Shown: piece by piece, positions 18,806-27,291 of the stretch
Numbering within the stretch: the first letter of the stretch is position 1
Layout: each line of letters opens with the position of its first letter
NCBI GenBank assembly: GCA_023436115.1
Contig: JAEZKQ010000024.1
Span: forward strand, 156,342-220,341
DNA length: 64,000 bases
Source of the DNA: Bacillota bacterium
Lineage (GTDB): Bacteria; Bacillota; Clostridia; Christensenellales; SZUA-584
Reading direction: 5' to 3'
The notes under the pieces: model-generated
What the model was told of the DNA's origin: nothing
The model's input: the letters and a program-made list of their open reading frames with translations, nothing else
The model's database searches: none
Position numbers and translations under genes: made by a program

Positions 18806-19755
18806 CAAGTAGCCTCCTCAATGAGCCCCTGCTTTTGCCTCTCATCACGTCTTTTGTAGACCCAGTTGACAATCAGTGACTGCACCAACGCATAGATGTT
18901 AGCAAACAGCCAGTATATTGAGAACGCGGTATTTGCCGTTGCGCAGATATAGGCTGAAAACAGCGGGAAGAACCATAACATAAACTTGCTTTGACCCGCC
19001 TGCGGCGTCTGCCCCATCGTCAGCTTTTGCTGCAGGAACAAAGATGCGCCTGCGAGTATCGGCAATATCAACCAACCATTCGTGTATAATGCCTTGCCTG
19101 CGGAATCTGCCAAGTTGTTGTATGCCAGAATGCTGCTCGTCAGGGTGTCATATCCCGCCCCGCCAATTAAACCGGAGGCATTGAAATCCAGCAGGTTTGC
19201 GCTCGAGAGCATATGCATCGCCTGCGGTGTGATATAGGATGCATTCATCTGCACAAAAGACGAAAACTCTGCAGAAGTCGGCATAATCGGTGAGAAAATA
19301 GAATCCGGCTGCCAGAAGTTATGCACCCATAGCCATCCGGGCAGGTCATAAGCCGCTTCTCCAAAATGCTGTGCATTAAGCAAGAAAGCCACCGTCTGCT
19401 CTGCGGCCAAAACACGCATCGCGCCGAAAAATGCGAAGAATATCGGGAGTGTAATCAGCATCGGCAGGCATCCGGCAAGCGGTTTCACACCCTCTTTTTT
19501 AAACAGCTCCTGCTGCTTTTTCTGCATCATTTGAGGGTTATTGGCGTAACGCTTTTTAAGTGAATCCACCTGTGGCTGTATCATAGCCATTTTACGGGCG
19601 CTTTTTTTCTGCCGAAGATCAACCGGAAGTATCAGCAGCCTGACCAAAATGGTCACAATGATAATGGCCACCGAGTAATTCTGCACCAGAGAAAAAAACC
19701 ACTTCAAGACGATTACGAAAAAGTCCGAGATAAAATTGTTGCTTAGAAAATCCAA
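18805..19755 (-). CDS. yidC: Membrane protein insertase YidC/OxaA
   Basis: A 316-residue insertase of the Gram-positive type, helping proteins enter or fold in the membrane with or without Sec. Seen: TM1 preceded by a short N-terminus, the conserved LVRLLILPVDLRQKKSARKM region with the groove arginine, the cytoplasmic hairpin (QPQVDSLKKRY), and the last helices with WFFPLFSAYICA. Unlike Bacillus SpoIIIJ no lipobox Cys is seen at the N-terminus. The start is TTG at 19755 behind GGAGG. It follows yidD and overlaps jag. Confidence 0.93.
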   Translation of the reverse strand: MDFLSNNFISDFFVIVLKWFFSLVQNYSVAIIIVTILVRLLILPVDLRQKKSARKMAMIQPQVDSLKKRYANNPQMMQKKQQELFKKEGVKPLAGCLPMLITLPIFFAFFGAMRVLAAEQTVAFLLNAQHFGEAAYDLPGWLWVHNFWQPDSIFSPIMPTSAEFSSFVQMNASYITPQAMHMLSSANLLDFNASGLIGGAGYDTLTSSILAYNNLADSAGKALYTNGWLILPILAGASLFLQQKLTMGQTPQAGQSKFMLWFFPLFSAYICATANTAFSIYWLFANIYALVQSLIVNWVYKRRDERQKQGLIEEAT

Positions 19756-19789
19756 TCTATTGGTCCTCCATCATCATTTGAACACAGCT

Positions 19790-19999
19790 TTAAGGAACAG
19801 GGTCATACCCGCCCTTGCTAAATGGATTACACCGAAATATACGCCACAAAGCAAGCCCAAAGCCTTTAAACGCACCGTACTTATTGAGTGCCTCAACCGC
19901 GTAGTCTGAACAAGAGGGTGTAAACCGGCACGAACGACGGGTATAAGGCGATATTGCCTGCTTATAGAACCACACCAAACCGAGCAATACACGCTTCAT
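19790..19999 (-). CDS. yidD: Membrane protein insertion efficiency factor YidD
   Basis: A 69-residue protein carrying the YidD signature: WFYKQAISPYTRRSCRFTPS, CSDYAVEAL and GLALWRIFRCNPF. It is a small amphipathic, membrane-associated factor that assists insertion with YidC. Its ATG overlaps the rnpA stop in an ATGA arrangement. A second, longer frame at the same place is a shadow. Confidence 0.93.
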   Translation of the reverse strand: MKRVLLGLVWFYKQAISPYTRRSCRFTPSCSDYAVEALNKYGAFKGFGLALWRIFRCNPFSKGGYDPVP

Positions 20000-20334
20000 T
20001 CGATCATCAGTCCCGCTTTTTTGAGCAGCTTACAAATGGAAAAGAGAAGCTCCTCATAAGTCATATCCCTTGCCGTCTCCCGTGGTGTAAACACGAGCAG
20101 GCAGTTTGGTGAAATATTCCCTAACATTGAAAAAAACGCTTCCTTCATTCTGCGTTTAACCCTGTTGCGAACCACACTGTTTCCAATCTTCTTGGAAACG
20201 GAGAAACCCACTTTCAGATGCGGCGTTTTGGTGGGCACGTAGACCAGCACCATGGCCTTATCGGAAACGGACTTTCCTCGTCTATACACATATCTGAATT
20301 CTTTATTGCGCCTTAGCGAATATTCACGCCTCAA
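19996..20334 (-). CDS. rnpA: Ribonuclease P protein component
   Basis: A 112-residue basic protein that aids RNase P RNA in maturing tRNA 5' ends. Seen: LRRNKEFRYVYRRGKS at the start and the RNR motif in NSVVRNRVKRRMKEAF. The start is TTG at 20334 behind a GGAAG site. Gene order rpmH-rnpA-yidD-yidC-jag is the conserved Firmicutes order. A terminator-like hairpin separates it from rpmH, probably lowering its expression relative to L34. Confidence 0.93.
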   Translation of the reverse strand: MRREYSLRRNKEFRYVYRRGKSVSDKAMVLVYVPTKTPHLKVGFSVSKKIGNSVVRNRVKRRMKEAFFSMLGNISPNCLLVFTPRETARDMTYEELLFSICKLLKKAGLMIE

Positions 20335-20389
20335 ATAAGTCTTCCATCCATACGGCTATCATGCGAGGCCTCCGCAATAGGAAGGCCCC

Positions 20390-20416
20390 GAAAAAAATGC
20401 CGAGTCTCTCGGCATC
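20390..20416 (-). terminator. Terminator/attenuator between rpmH and rnpA
   Basis: On the minus strand ATGCCGAGAGACTCGGCAT followed by a T7 run, right after the rpmH stop. It probably makes most transcripts end after rpmH. A second GGCCTTCC/GGAGGCC hairpin lies just beyond, before the rnpA start. Confidence 0.75.
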
Positions 20417-20424
20417 AGTAAACT

Positions 20425-20559
20425 TTAAGCAGATAGCTCTTTTCTTCCCTTTGCCCGTCTGCGCTTTAACACGTTCCTGCCGGCCTTGGTCATCATTCTC
20501 TGCCTGAAACCGTGAACTTTTTTACGTTGCCTTTTCTTAGGCTGTAATGTCATCTTCAT
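20425..20559 (-). CDS. rpmH: Ribosomal protein L34
   Basis: A 44-residue ORF read directly from the sequence: it starts [20 protein letters not shown], continues with [20 protein letters not shown] and ends ELSA. This is the full L34 of the large ribosomal subunit, normal length and highly basic. AGAGGG lies about 10 bases before the ATG at 20559. It heads the cluster and has a near-perfect promoter at 20629-20657. Confidence 0.96.
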   Translation of the reverse strand: MKMTLQPKKRQRKKVHGFRQRMMTKAGRNVLKRRRAKGRKELSA

Positions 20560-20628
20560 TTAGCTTAAATCCCTCTCTCATATTCTGGGCCGGTAAACCC
20601 AGCCAAATCTTTATGGTAAGACGGATAT

Positions 20629-20657
20629 ATTATATTGAAGTCGCAAGATAATGTCAA
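20629..20657 (-). promoter_or_regulatory. Sigma-A promoter of rpmH operon
   Basis: Perfect TTGACA, 17-base spacer, perfect TATAAT on the minus strand, about 70 bases before rpmH. The strength suits a ribosomal protein gene. Confidence 0.9.
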
Positions 20658-20906
20658 CAACAATGATGAGAGCGGGTGTCTGTCAGAGGGTATCATTTAA
20701 AACAGTTTTCCTACTTTACTTTCCATATTTCTGGCGTTTTAGAATAGGCCCGCGGCCTTTCACTTGTGTCTACCATTTAGACAAGGCACAGTTCTTAGCG
20801 CAATGGTAAATTTCATCAGCCATTAACTTGGGGCTGAGCCAGCTATACCTAATCAGACTCCTTCTATAGCAGATTTCCAGACTCACATTTCTTGAATTCC
20901 CGAGTA

Positions 20907-20936
20907 TTGACAAAAAATACACGGTACAATTAGAAT
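20907..20936 (+). promoter_or_regulatory. Putative promoter of the P-type ATPase gene
   Basis: TTGACA, 18-base spacer, TAGAAT, about 50 bases before the start codon. Confidence 0.6.
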
Positions 20937-20985
20937 GAACTGAATTAATCAATTCGCTGAGAAAACAGCGGTTTGGAGCACGATC

Positions 20986-23613
20986 ATGCAAAACAATATG
21001 CCCCACAGCTTAAATACAGAGCAGGTCTATGATGCATTTTCTACGAATCCTGATGGCTTACATCCAGATGAAGCTGCGCAAAGACTCGTCACTCATGGCG
21101 AAAACGTGTTGAAAGAGGGCAGTCACAGAACACTGGCCGCCATCATTTTCAGTCAGTTTAAGAATCTGATGATCTTAGTCCTGTTGGCAGCAGCTATCGT
21201 CAGCGGTTTGCTTGGAGAAATAGCCGATTCCGTCATTATATTCGCCGTCATCATTTTAAATGCTTTGATGGGAACCATACAGGAAGCCCGTGCAGAAGCG
21301 GCACTGGATGCGCTCAAGAAGATGGCAGCCCCGAATGCTGACGTGATTCGCGGCGGCACAGCGCTGACTGTTAAAGCAAGCGAGCTGGTGCCTGGCGATA
21401 TCGTGCTGCTGGAAGCGGGCGATCAGATCCCTGCCGATTTAAGGCTTGTGGAAACGGCATCACTGAAGATCGAAGAGGCTGCCCTCACCGGAGAATCGGT
21501 GCCTGTTGAGAAGAGTTCAGACACTGTACTGCCATCTGATACACCGCTTGCGGAACGTATCAACATGGCCTTTTCAGGTACAAGTGTCACATACGGGCGC
21601 GGAACGGGCATTGTTTGTTTAACGGGAATGCAAACGGAAATAGGTAAAATTGCGGGTGCCTTGAATGCATCAACGAAGAGCGAAACACCGCTCCAGCGCC
21701 GCCTGAATTCGCTTTCAAAAGTTTTATCTTTCGCCGTGCTGGGCGTGGCAGCCGTCATCTTTGTGATTGGGCTTCTCACGGGGCGCGAGGTTTTTGATAT
21801 GTTCCTCGTAGCCGTCAGTCTTGCCGTAGCCGCCATACCCGAAGGTCTTGCCACCGTTGTCACGCTGCAGCTCACCATGGGCGTTCAAAAGATGTCTAAA
21901 AACGGCGCCATTGTCCGTAAGCTGCCCGCTGTGGAAACGCTCGGATGCACAAGTGTCATCTGTTCCGACAAAACCGGCACACTCACACAGAATAAAATGA
22001 CGGTTCAGAAGGTTTATTATAATAATGAAGAGTATGATGCCGACACAGTCAAAAGCGCCACCGAGCTAGATTTGCTCGATAAAGCTTTTATACTCTGTAA
22101 CGATACAAAAGAGACTGAAGGCAATTTAATCGGGGATCCGACCGAAACAGCGCTTTATGCATTTTCGTCCAACCGCCAAAAGCCTTCCGATCTAAAAAAC
22201 ACATTGCCGCGCATCTATGAAGTACCCTTTGATTCCGAACGCAAGCTGATGAGCACCGTTAATAGTACATCGTCTCCTGTGCTCTTCGTCAAGGGGGCTC
22301 CCGATGAACTGCTGGCGCGCTGCAGCTTTATTCATCTTAACGGCAATGTCGTTGCTCTCACGGATCAATTACGGCAGCAAGTGCTTGATATGAACGCACA
22401 TTTGGCACAAAGCGCACTGCGCGTATTGGCTGCCGCGATGAAACCGCTTTCGTCTTTGCCGCAATCACCCGAAGGGTTGGAAAGCGAGCTCGTCTTTATC
22501 GGTCTCGCAGGCATGATAGACCCGCCTCGTGATGAAGCCAAAGTGGCCGTCAGCATATGCCGGCAGGCCGGCATTACGCCCGTCATGATTACGGGAGACC
22601 ACAAGATCACTGCCGTCGCCATCGCACAGAAGCTCGGCATACTCGGCGAAAACGGTAAAGCCGTTACTGGCAGAGAACTGGATACAATGGATGACGACGC
22701 GTTAAATCGCGATATTAAGAACATTCATGTCTATGCGCGCGTAGCTCCTGAGCACAAAGTCCGCATTGTAAAAGCGTTTCGCGCGCAGAACAATGTCGTC
22801 GCCATGACGGGAGACGGCGTGAACGATGCACCTGCCCTTAAAACAGCGGATATCGGTGTGGGCATGGGCATTACGGGTACCGAGGTTTCAAAAAACGCAT
22901 CGGATATGGTACTCACGGATGACAACTTTGCCACCATCGTCAAAGCCGTTAAAGAAGGGCGGCGCATATACCGCAACATCAAAAAAGCGGTGCAATTCCT
23001 GCTATCCGCCAACCTGTCGGAGGTCGTGACACTTTTTGTAAGCACAATGTTGGGGCTCGTTGTTTTGCATCCCGTACAAATACTTTGGGTGAACCTTGTG
23101 ACAGACACCTTCCCGGCGCTGGCTATCGGCATGGAAACCGCGCCGGCGGATATTATGCATAGAAAACCGCGCGATGCCAAGCAAAGCTTCTTTGCGGGAG
23201 GTATGGCTGTCAATCTTGTGTTCTATGGTGTCATCATGGGCGCACTGACGCTTGGTGCCTATTTCACAGGTGCTGCACTCTATGGCAATACGCTTGTCGG
23301 CAGCACTATGGCTTTTCTGACATTAGGCCTTGTTCAATTATGTCATGTGTTCAACATCCGCTCATCCAATCGTTCTATCGTGAGCGGTTTCTTTACTAAC
23401 AAATGGATACATCTGTCGTTCATCTTTTCCGCTCTGCTGCAAACAGCCGTTGTCTGGTTTAGTCCGATTAACGCGTTCTTCAAGGTCACAGCGCTGTCTG
23501 CAGAACAGTGGCTGTACACGGCACTGTTTTCCATCGCAATCATCCCGATAAGTGAACTTGTCAAGGCAGTCAAAAGACTGTCGGCACGAAAAGGACATCC
23601 TGAAACGAAGTAA
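20986..23613 (+). CDS. Calcium-transporting P-type ATPase (P2A, SERCA-like)
   Basis: An 875-residue P-type ATPase, probably exporting Ca2+. Seen in order: the N-terminal cation-ATPase domain ([17 protein letters not shown]), actuator motif TGES, the M4 motif [18 protein letters not shown] with the PEGL of P2-type pumps, the phosphorylation site [10 protein letters not shown] with Asp328, nucleotide-binding KGAPDELL, hinge [13 protein letters not shown], and C-terminal membrane helices with [13 protein letters not shown]. Ten membrane segments are expected. The PEGL and NLVTDxFPA motifs favour Ca2+ over Na+/K+; P2A versus Mn2+ specificity cannot be settled. A TTGGAGC site precedes the ATG. Confidence 0.9.
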   Translation: MQNNMPHSLNTEQVYDAFSTNPDGLHPDEAAQRLVTHGENVLKEGSHRTLAAIIFSQFKNLMILVLLAAAIVSGLLGEIADSVIIFAVIILNALMGTIQEARAEAALDALKKMAAPNADVIRGGTALTVKASELVPGDIVLLEAGDQIPADLRLVETASLKIEEAALTGESVPVEKSSDTVLPSDTPLAERINMAFSGTSVTYGRGTGIVCLTGMQTEIGKIAGALNASTKSETPLQRRLNSLSKVLSFAVLGVAAVIFVIGLLTGREVFDMFLVAVSLAVAAIPEGLATVVTLQLTMGVQKMSKNGAIVRKLPAVETLGCTSVICSDKTGTLTQNKMTVQKVYYNNEEYDADTVKSATELDLLDKAFILCNDTKETEGNLIGDPTETALYAFSSNRQKPSDLKNTLPRIYEVPFDSERKLMSTVNSTSSPVLFVKGAPDELLARCSFIHLNGNVVALTDQLRQQVLDMNAHLAQSALRVLAAAMKPLSSLPQSPEGLESELVFIGLAGMIDPPRDEAKVAVSICRQAGITPVMITGDHKITAVAIAQKLGILGENGKAVTGRELDTMDDDALNRDIKNIHVYARVAPEHKVRIVKAFRAQNNVVAMTGDGVNDAPALKTADIGVGMGITGTEVSKNASDMVLTDDNFATIVKAVKEGRRIYRNIKKAVQFLLSANLSEVVTLFVSTMLGLVVLHPVQILWVNLVTDTFPALAIGMETAPADIMHRKPRDAKQSFFAGGMAVNLVFYGVIMGALTLGAYFTGAALYGNTLVGSTMAFLTLGLVQLCHVFNIRSSNRSIVSGFFTNKWIHLSFIFSALLQTAVVWFSPINAFFKVTALSAEQWLYTALFSIAIIPISELVKAVKRLSARKGHPETK

Positions 23614-23648
23614 GCTTATGATACCGCCAGTTGGCAATGGAGAGAATA

Positions 23649-24434
23649 ATGATTGATTACCATATCCACACGAATATATCGGCTGACTGTGATGTGCCCA
23701 TGGCACGTATGGTTAAAGCCGCTCACGATGCGGGGCTTAAAGAAATTTGCATCACAGAGCACATTGACCTGAATATATCGGAGGGTCCCCCCTTTCTTGT
23801 CGATTTTGACGCATATAACGCTGCGTTCGAGGCGGTAAAGAGCGCATATCCTGATATGACAATCCGGCAGGGCATTGAGGCAGGACTGGATATCGGCATG
23901 AATGACCGGATGTCTGAATTGCTCGCATCGCAGCCGCTGGATTATGTGATCGGTTCACAGCATGTGGTTTTTGGTTTTGACCCTTTCTTTGAAGAGGTCT
24001 GGTCTCGGTATACTCAAAAAGAGCTTTTCGAAGAGTACTTGCGTGCTTCAAACGAAACGGCAGCCTTTTGTGATTATGACGTGATGGGACATATCGGCTA
24101 TATCTCAAAATTCTGCCCTCACGAAGATAAACTGCTGCGATATTCGGATTATACCGATATGATTGATACGTTGCTGAAAACGCTGATCGATAAGGGAAAA
24201 GGCCTTGAAGTCAATACCAACGGTCTTTATATGACACCTTCCACAATGCCCGAAACAGCCATAATTCGGCGTTATTTAGAGCTAGGCGGAGAAATATTGA
24301 CGGTGGGCTCGGATGCCCATTATGAAAGTGTGGTGGGACATGCCGTGGATGAAACGCTGCAGATGCTCAAATCCATCGGATTTAAATATGTGTGTGCTTT
24401 CAACAAACGCGTTCCGCTTTTTTTACCTATTTAA
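23649..24434 (+). CDS. PHP-domain phosphatase (histidinol-phosphatase HisK/HisJ-like)
   Basis: A 261-residue PHP-fold metallophosphatase. Seen: DYHIHTNISADCD near the N-terminus (first HxH), ICITEHIDL, GIEAGLD, a His in GSQHVVF, DVMGHIGYISK and the final GSDAHYESVVGH. These residues build a trinuclear metal site. The closest family is histidinol-phosphatase, the second last step of histidine synthesis, but no other his genes are near, so a broader phosphoesterase is possible. The ATG at 23649 follows GGAGAG; the in-frame TTG at 23631 is upstream of that site and rejected. Confidence 0.82.
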   Translation: MIDYHIHTNISADCDVPMARMVKAAHDAGLKEICITEHIDLNISEGPPFLVDFDAYNAAFEAVKSAYPDMTIRQGIEAGLDIGMNDRMSELLASQPLDYVIGSQHVVFGFDPFFEEVWSRYTQKELFEEYLRASNETAAFCDYDVMGHIGYISKFCPHEDKLLRYSDYTDMIDTLLKTLIDKGKGLEVNTNGLYMTPSTMPETAIIRRYLELGGEILTVGSDAHYESVVGHAVDETLQMLKSIGFKYVCAFNKRVPLFLPI

Positions 24435-24476
24435 TAATTAGATTTAAAACTATTTTTAGCTAGCTTTTGAATTTGA

Positions 24477-24504
24477 TTGACAGCAATCGTTTGTGTGCTA
24501 TAAT
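24477..24504 (+). promoter_or_regulatory. Sigma-A promoter of ktrBA
   Basis: TTGACA, 16-base spacer, TATAAT, ending about 20 bases before the first gene. The leader is too short for a c-di-AMP riboswitch. Confidence 0.8.
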
Positions 24505-24525
24505 GAGCGCTGATAAAGGTGGAAA

Positions 24526-25908
24526 ATGTTTATGCATTGGCTTCATAAAATAAAACTGCAACCGGCGCAAATTATCATTCTTGGCTTTCTTTTACTCATA
24601 TTTATAGGCGCTGTTTTACTCTCTCTGCCCGTTGCAAATCGTTCGGGAAAGCCGCTTCCTTTTTTGGATGCGTTTTTTACTTCCACTTCCGCCGTCTGCG
24701 TTACCGGTCTAATCGTTGTTGATACGGGCTTACACTTCTCCTTGTTTGGCCAAATCGTGATCATTCTGCTGATACAAGCCGGCGGCCTTGGTGTGATGAC
24801 CGTTATGTCTTTTGCTTTTTTATTGATCCGCAAGCGCATTACATTAAGTGAGCGGATGATATTAAAGGAAGCATTAAACGAGTTCGACTTATCAGGACTC
24901 GTCAAGATTATTATCAAAATATTAAAGGTTACATTTGCGGCGGAATTGCTGGGTTCGTTATTGCTTGCCACGCGTTTTGTACCGATGTTTGGCCTTAAGG
25001 GCGTTTATTATAGCGTTTTTCATTCTGTTTCTGCTTTCTGTAACGCTGGCTTTGATGTTTTTGGCCCTATCGGCGGTAAGTTTAAGAGTCTTGAGATGTT
25101 CGCGAATGATCCGCTTGTCATACTCACGCTGGGTTTCTTGATTATTTCCGGCGGTCTTGGGTTTGTTGTAATCAGCCATATATGCAGCCCCGCACGCATA
25201 CGCCAGCGGCAGCCACTGTCGCGTTATGCAAAACTGGTGCTGATCACTACCGCGTCGCTTCTCATCGTGGGTACACTGGCTGTTTTTTTGCTTGAACGCC
25301 GTAATCCGGATACTATTGGGAGCATGAGCTTTGGCAGCCAAATACTTAACAGCTTTTTCGAATCAGTGACACCGCGTACAGCAGGATATGCCTCGTTCAA
25401 TCAAGGCGGCTTACTGCCTGCAACAAAATACCTTGTCATCATACTCATGTTTATCGGCGCATCCCCAGCAGGTACGGGCGGGGGTATCAAAACCACAACA
25501 TTTGCTATTCTATCAATCTTTACATTCTCCAGTGTTATGGGTAAACGCGATGTGGAAATAATGGAAAGACGTATTGCTATGGATGCGGTGCAGCGGGCAT
25601 TGACAATCACGCTGCTTTCCCTCTTTTTTGTCATTGCCGCCAGTTTTGCTATGATCAGCATTGAAGGCCCCCGAGGCGGGATGTTTACATCGGAAAATAT
25701 CATATACGAAGTTGTCTCCGCTTTTGGAACGGTTGGGCTGACAACCGGCATCACACCGTTTTTGAGCGGCGCGAGCAAAATTATTTTAATTATTGGTATG
25801 TATGTGGGACGAGTCGGGCTGATGACTCTTGTCATCGCGCTTGCTATCCGTTCACGTAAGGATAATGCGAATATTCGGTATCCCGAAGAAAGGTTTATGG
25901 TGGGATAA
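24526..25908 (+). CDS. ktrB: Potassium uptake protein KtrB/TrkH
   Basis: A 460-residue channel-like K+ transporter subunit with four M1-P-M2 repeats. Pore-loop segments are visible: TSTSAVCVTGLIVVDT, HSVSAFCNAGFDVFG, ESVTPRTAGYASFNQG and VVSAFGTVGLTTGI, each giving one selectivity-filter Gly. The intramembrane loop ASPAGTGGGIKTTT that gates flow in KtrB is present. Length and motifs fit the Ktr subgroup more than proteobacterial TrkH. AAGGTGG precedes the ATG. The gating subunit gene follows with no gap. Confidence 0.92.
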   Translation: MFMHWLHKIKLQPAQIIILGFLLLIFIGAVLLSLPVANRSGKPLPFLDAFFTSTSAVCVTGLIVVDTGLHFSLFGQIVIILLIQAGGLGVMTVMSFAFLLIRKRITLSERMILKEALNEFDLSGLVKIIIKILKVTFAAELLGSLLLATRFVPMFGLKGVYYSVFHSVSAFCNAGFDVFGPIGGKFKSLEMFANDPLVILTLGFLIISGGLGFVVISHICSPARIRQRQPLSRYAKLVLITTASLLIVGTLAVFLLERRNPDTIGSMSFGSQILNSFFESVTPRTAGYASFNQGGLLPATKYLVIILMFIGASPAGTGGGIKTTTFAILSIFTFSSVMGKRDVEIMERRIAMDAVQRALTITLLSLFFVIAASFAMISIEGPRGGMFTSENIIYEVVSAFGTVGLTTGITPFLSGASKIILIIGMYVGRVGLMTLVIALAIRSRKDNANIRYPEERFMVG

Positions 25909-26565
25909 ATGTCTAAGAAACAGTTTATTGTCATCGGCATGGGCCGTTTTGGCACAAGCATCGCGAAAACTTTAGCCAGCCTCGGCAAAGATGTTCTCGC
26001 AGTGGACAATGATATCGATTTAATCAATAGTGTCGCGCCGTTTGTCACTCATGCCATACAGGCAGATGCGACTGATGAAAAATCTTTAATTGCACTCGGT
26101 ATAAAGAATTTTGATGTGGCTGTTGTCACGATGGGTGATAACATGCAGGCCAGTATTCTGATTACAATGATGTGCAAAGAGATGGGTGTTAAATATGTTT
26201 TAGCCAAGGCGCAAAACGAGCTTCACGGAAAAGTTCTGCTTAGAACAGGCGCTGACAGAGTTGTCTTTCCCGAGCGTGATATGGGTATAAGAATGGCACA
26301 TAACCTCGCGGATTCGAGCATACTGGATTATATTGAGATCACCGGCGATCTTAGAATTATGAACATTTCTGCTGACGAGTCATGGGTTGGCAAGGACTTA
26401 ATCAGCTTGAATTTCCGTCAAAAATATGGCGTTAATGTCATCGCAATCAAAAAAGAAAACAGGCTTATCACATCACCCCATGGTGCCGACATCATTGATG
26501 AAGGTGATACCCTTGTCGTTTCGGGCGATAAAGAAAGCATCGATAAACTGGAAGCTGGATATTGA
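25909..26565 (+). CDS. ktrA: Potassium uptake regulatory subunit KtrA (RCK)
   Basis: A 218-residue cytoplasmic RCK protein. Residues 1-130 form TrkA-N with the dinucleotide-binding GMGRFGTSIAKTL and the acidic VDND end of the second strand; residues about 135-218 form TrkA-C, which in Ktr systems binds c-di-AMP. It assembles as an octameric ring under KtrB and opens it with ATP. Its ATG directly follows the ktrB stop (TAAATG), so translation is coupled. A strong hairpin terminates the operon. Confidence 0.93.
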   Translation: MSKKQFIVIGMGRFGTSIAKTLASLGKDVLAVDNDIDLINSVAPFVTHAIQADATDEKSLIALGIKNFDVAVVTMGDNMQASILITMMCKEMGVKYVLAKAQNELHGKVLLRTGADRVVFPERDMGIRMAHNLADSSILDYIEITGDLRIMNISADESWVGKDLISLNFRQKYGVNVIAIKKENRLITSPHGADIIDEGDTLVVSGDKESIDKLEAGY

Positions 26566-26575
26566 TCTTATTTTT

Positions 26576-26622
26576 AAAGCAAACAGCGCGGTATTTTTGT
26601 ACCGCGCCGCTGCTTTTGTTTA
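26576..26622 (+). terminator. Terminator of ktrBA
   Basis: GCGCGGTA and TACCGCGC arms flanked by AGC/GCT pairing, then a T-rich stretch. Confidence 0.8.
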
Positions 26623-26670
26623 AGTAAAACGCATTTTCCCCGCTACTCATTTTCGTGTATCCATTAAATC

Positions 26671-26771
26671 AGGGTCTTGCGGAAATCCCGCGTACGGACT
26701 CTGGCAAATACGGACAACCGGTTCCGTCGCCACCAAGCGCAACGAATCGACCCTCGCACATGTTACTGTGC
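26671..26771. ncRNA. Candidate structured RNA of unknown class
   Basis: AGGGTC (26671) can pair with GACCCT (26749-26754) around two inner hairpins, GCGG/CCGC (26679-26691) and ACGGA/TCCGT (26710-26727, loop with ACCGGT). A further hairpin GCACA/TGTGC follows at 26756-26771. The block is GC-rich inside an AT-rich gap. The arms are symmetric so the strand cannot be told. No riboswitch class that I know matches. Confidence 0.3.
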
Positions 26772-27222
26772 CGTTCACTGTTCATCCAATTCACTTTACC
26801 GTCAGCATTATACTCCAATGCCTCATCGGCTTAGCTTCAAGTATTCACATTTTACACACGTCATAAGCTCCGGCTGCGCGGTTCAAATTTTGTTTTACGC
26901 ATTTATTTTGAGTATTTAGCGTATTTTTATGAAGTGTATTATTTTCCATTTCGCTTATGCATAACTATGTATAGGGGTGATTAAGACTAATTGCAACTTT
27001 ACTTCTTGGCAATTTCACAACATGTGCATTTTCAAATGCAGACTCATCTTTTTATTGCCTAATTGCAATTCATATATTAAAAAGTTGCAATTTTGCACCT
27101 GTTACGTATTGATTTTATCTATAGCAGATAGTATAATGATACAGCCAGCTAATGGAATAAAAAGTATTTTATATTGCGGCAACAACGCGGCAGTTTATAT
27201 AGGATCTTGGTTCATAGAGTTG

Positions 27223-27269
27223 GCATCTAATTTCGCAGATGCTTTTTATTTGTCGAAAAATACATCTGC
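27223..27269 (+). promoter_or_regulatory. Attenuator-like competing hairpins before glutamate synthase
   Basis: GCATCT (27223-27228) pairs with AGATGC (27237-27242), followed by TTTTTATTT, as in an intrinsic terminator. The overlapping GCAGATG (27235-27241) pairs instead with CATCTGC (27263-27269) close to the ribosome-binding site. The two structures exclude each other. The stems are short (6-7 bp), so the call is tentative. Confidence 0.4.
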
Positions 27270-27291
27270 AGGATCCTAAGGGGGAGTATCA

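Larger units (their letters stand above)
20560..20985. other. Divergent intergenic region rpmH / P-type ATPase
   Basis: 426 bases with the rpmH promoter on the minus strand and a likely ATPase promoter on the plus strand. In many Firmicutes dnaA and oriC would be here; I see no dnaA and no TTATCCACA-type boxes. Confidence 0.7.
26566..27291. other. Long intergenic region before the glutamate synthase operon
   Basis: 726 bases without a credible gene; the 80- and 100-codon frames here have no coding character. It holds the ktr terminator, a block of nested inverted repeats at 26671-26771, three AATTGCAA/TTGCAATT-like words near 26990, 27060 and 27084, and an attenuator-like set of competing hairpins at 27223-27269. 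Confidence 0.6.

Noticed and set aside
20560..20985. Possible oriC upstream of rpmH
   Set aside because: No dnaA, no DnaA-box cluster and no AT-rich unwinding repeats are visible; only promoters are seen.
26677..27279. Open frames of 80 and 100 codons before the glutamate synthase operon
   Set aside because: No ribosome-binding sites, Cys/Phe/His-rich random composition, and they overlap the inverted repeats and attenuator.
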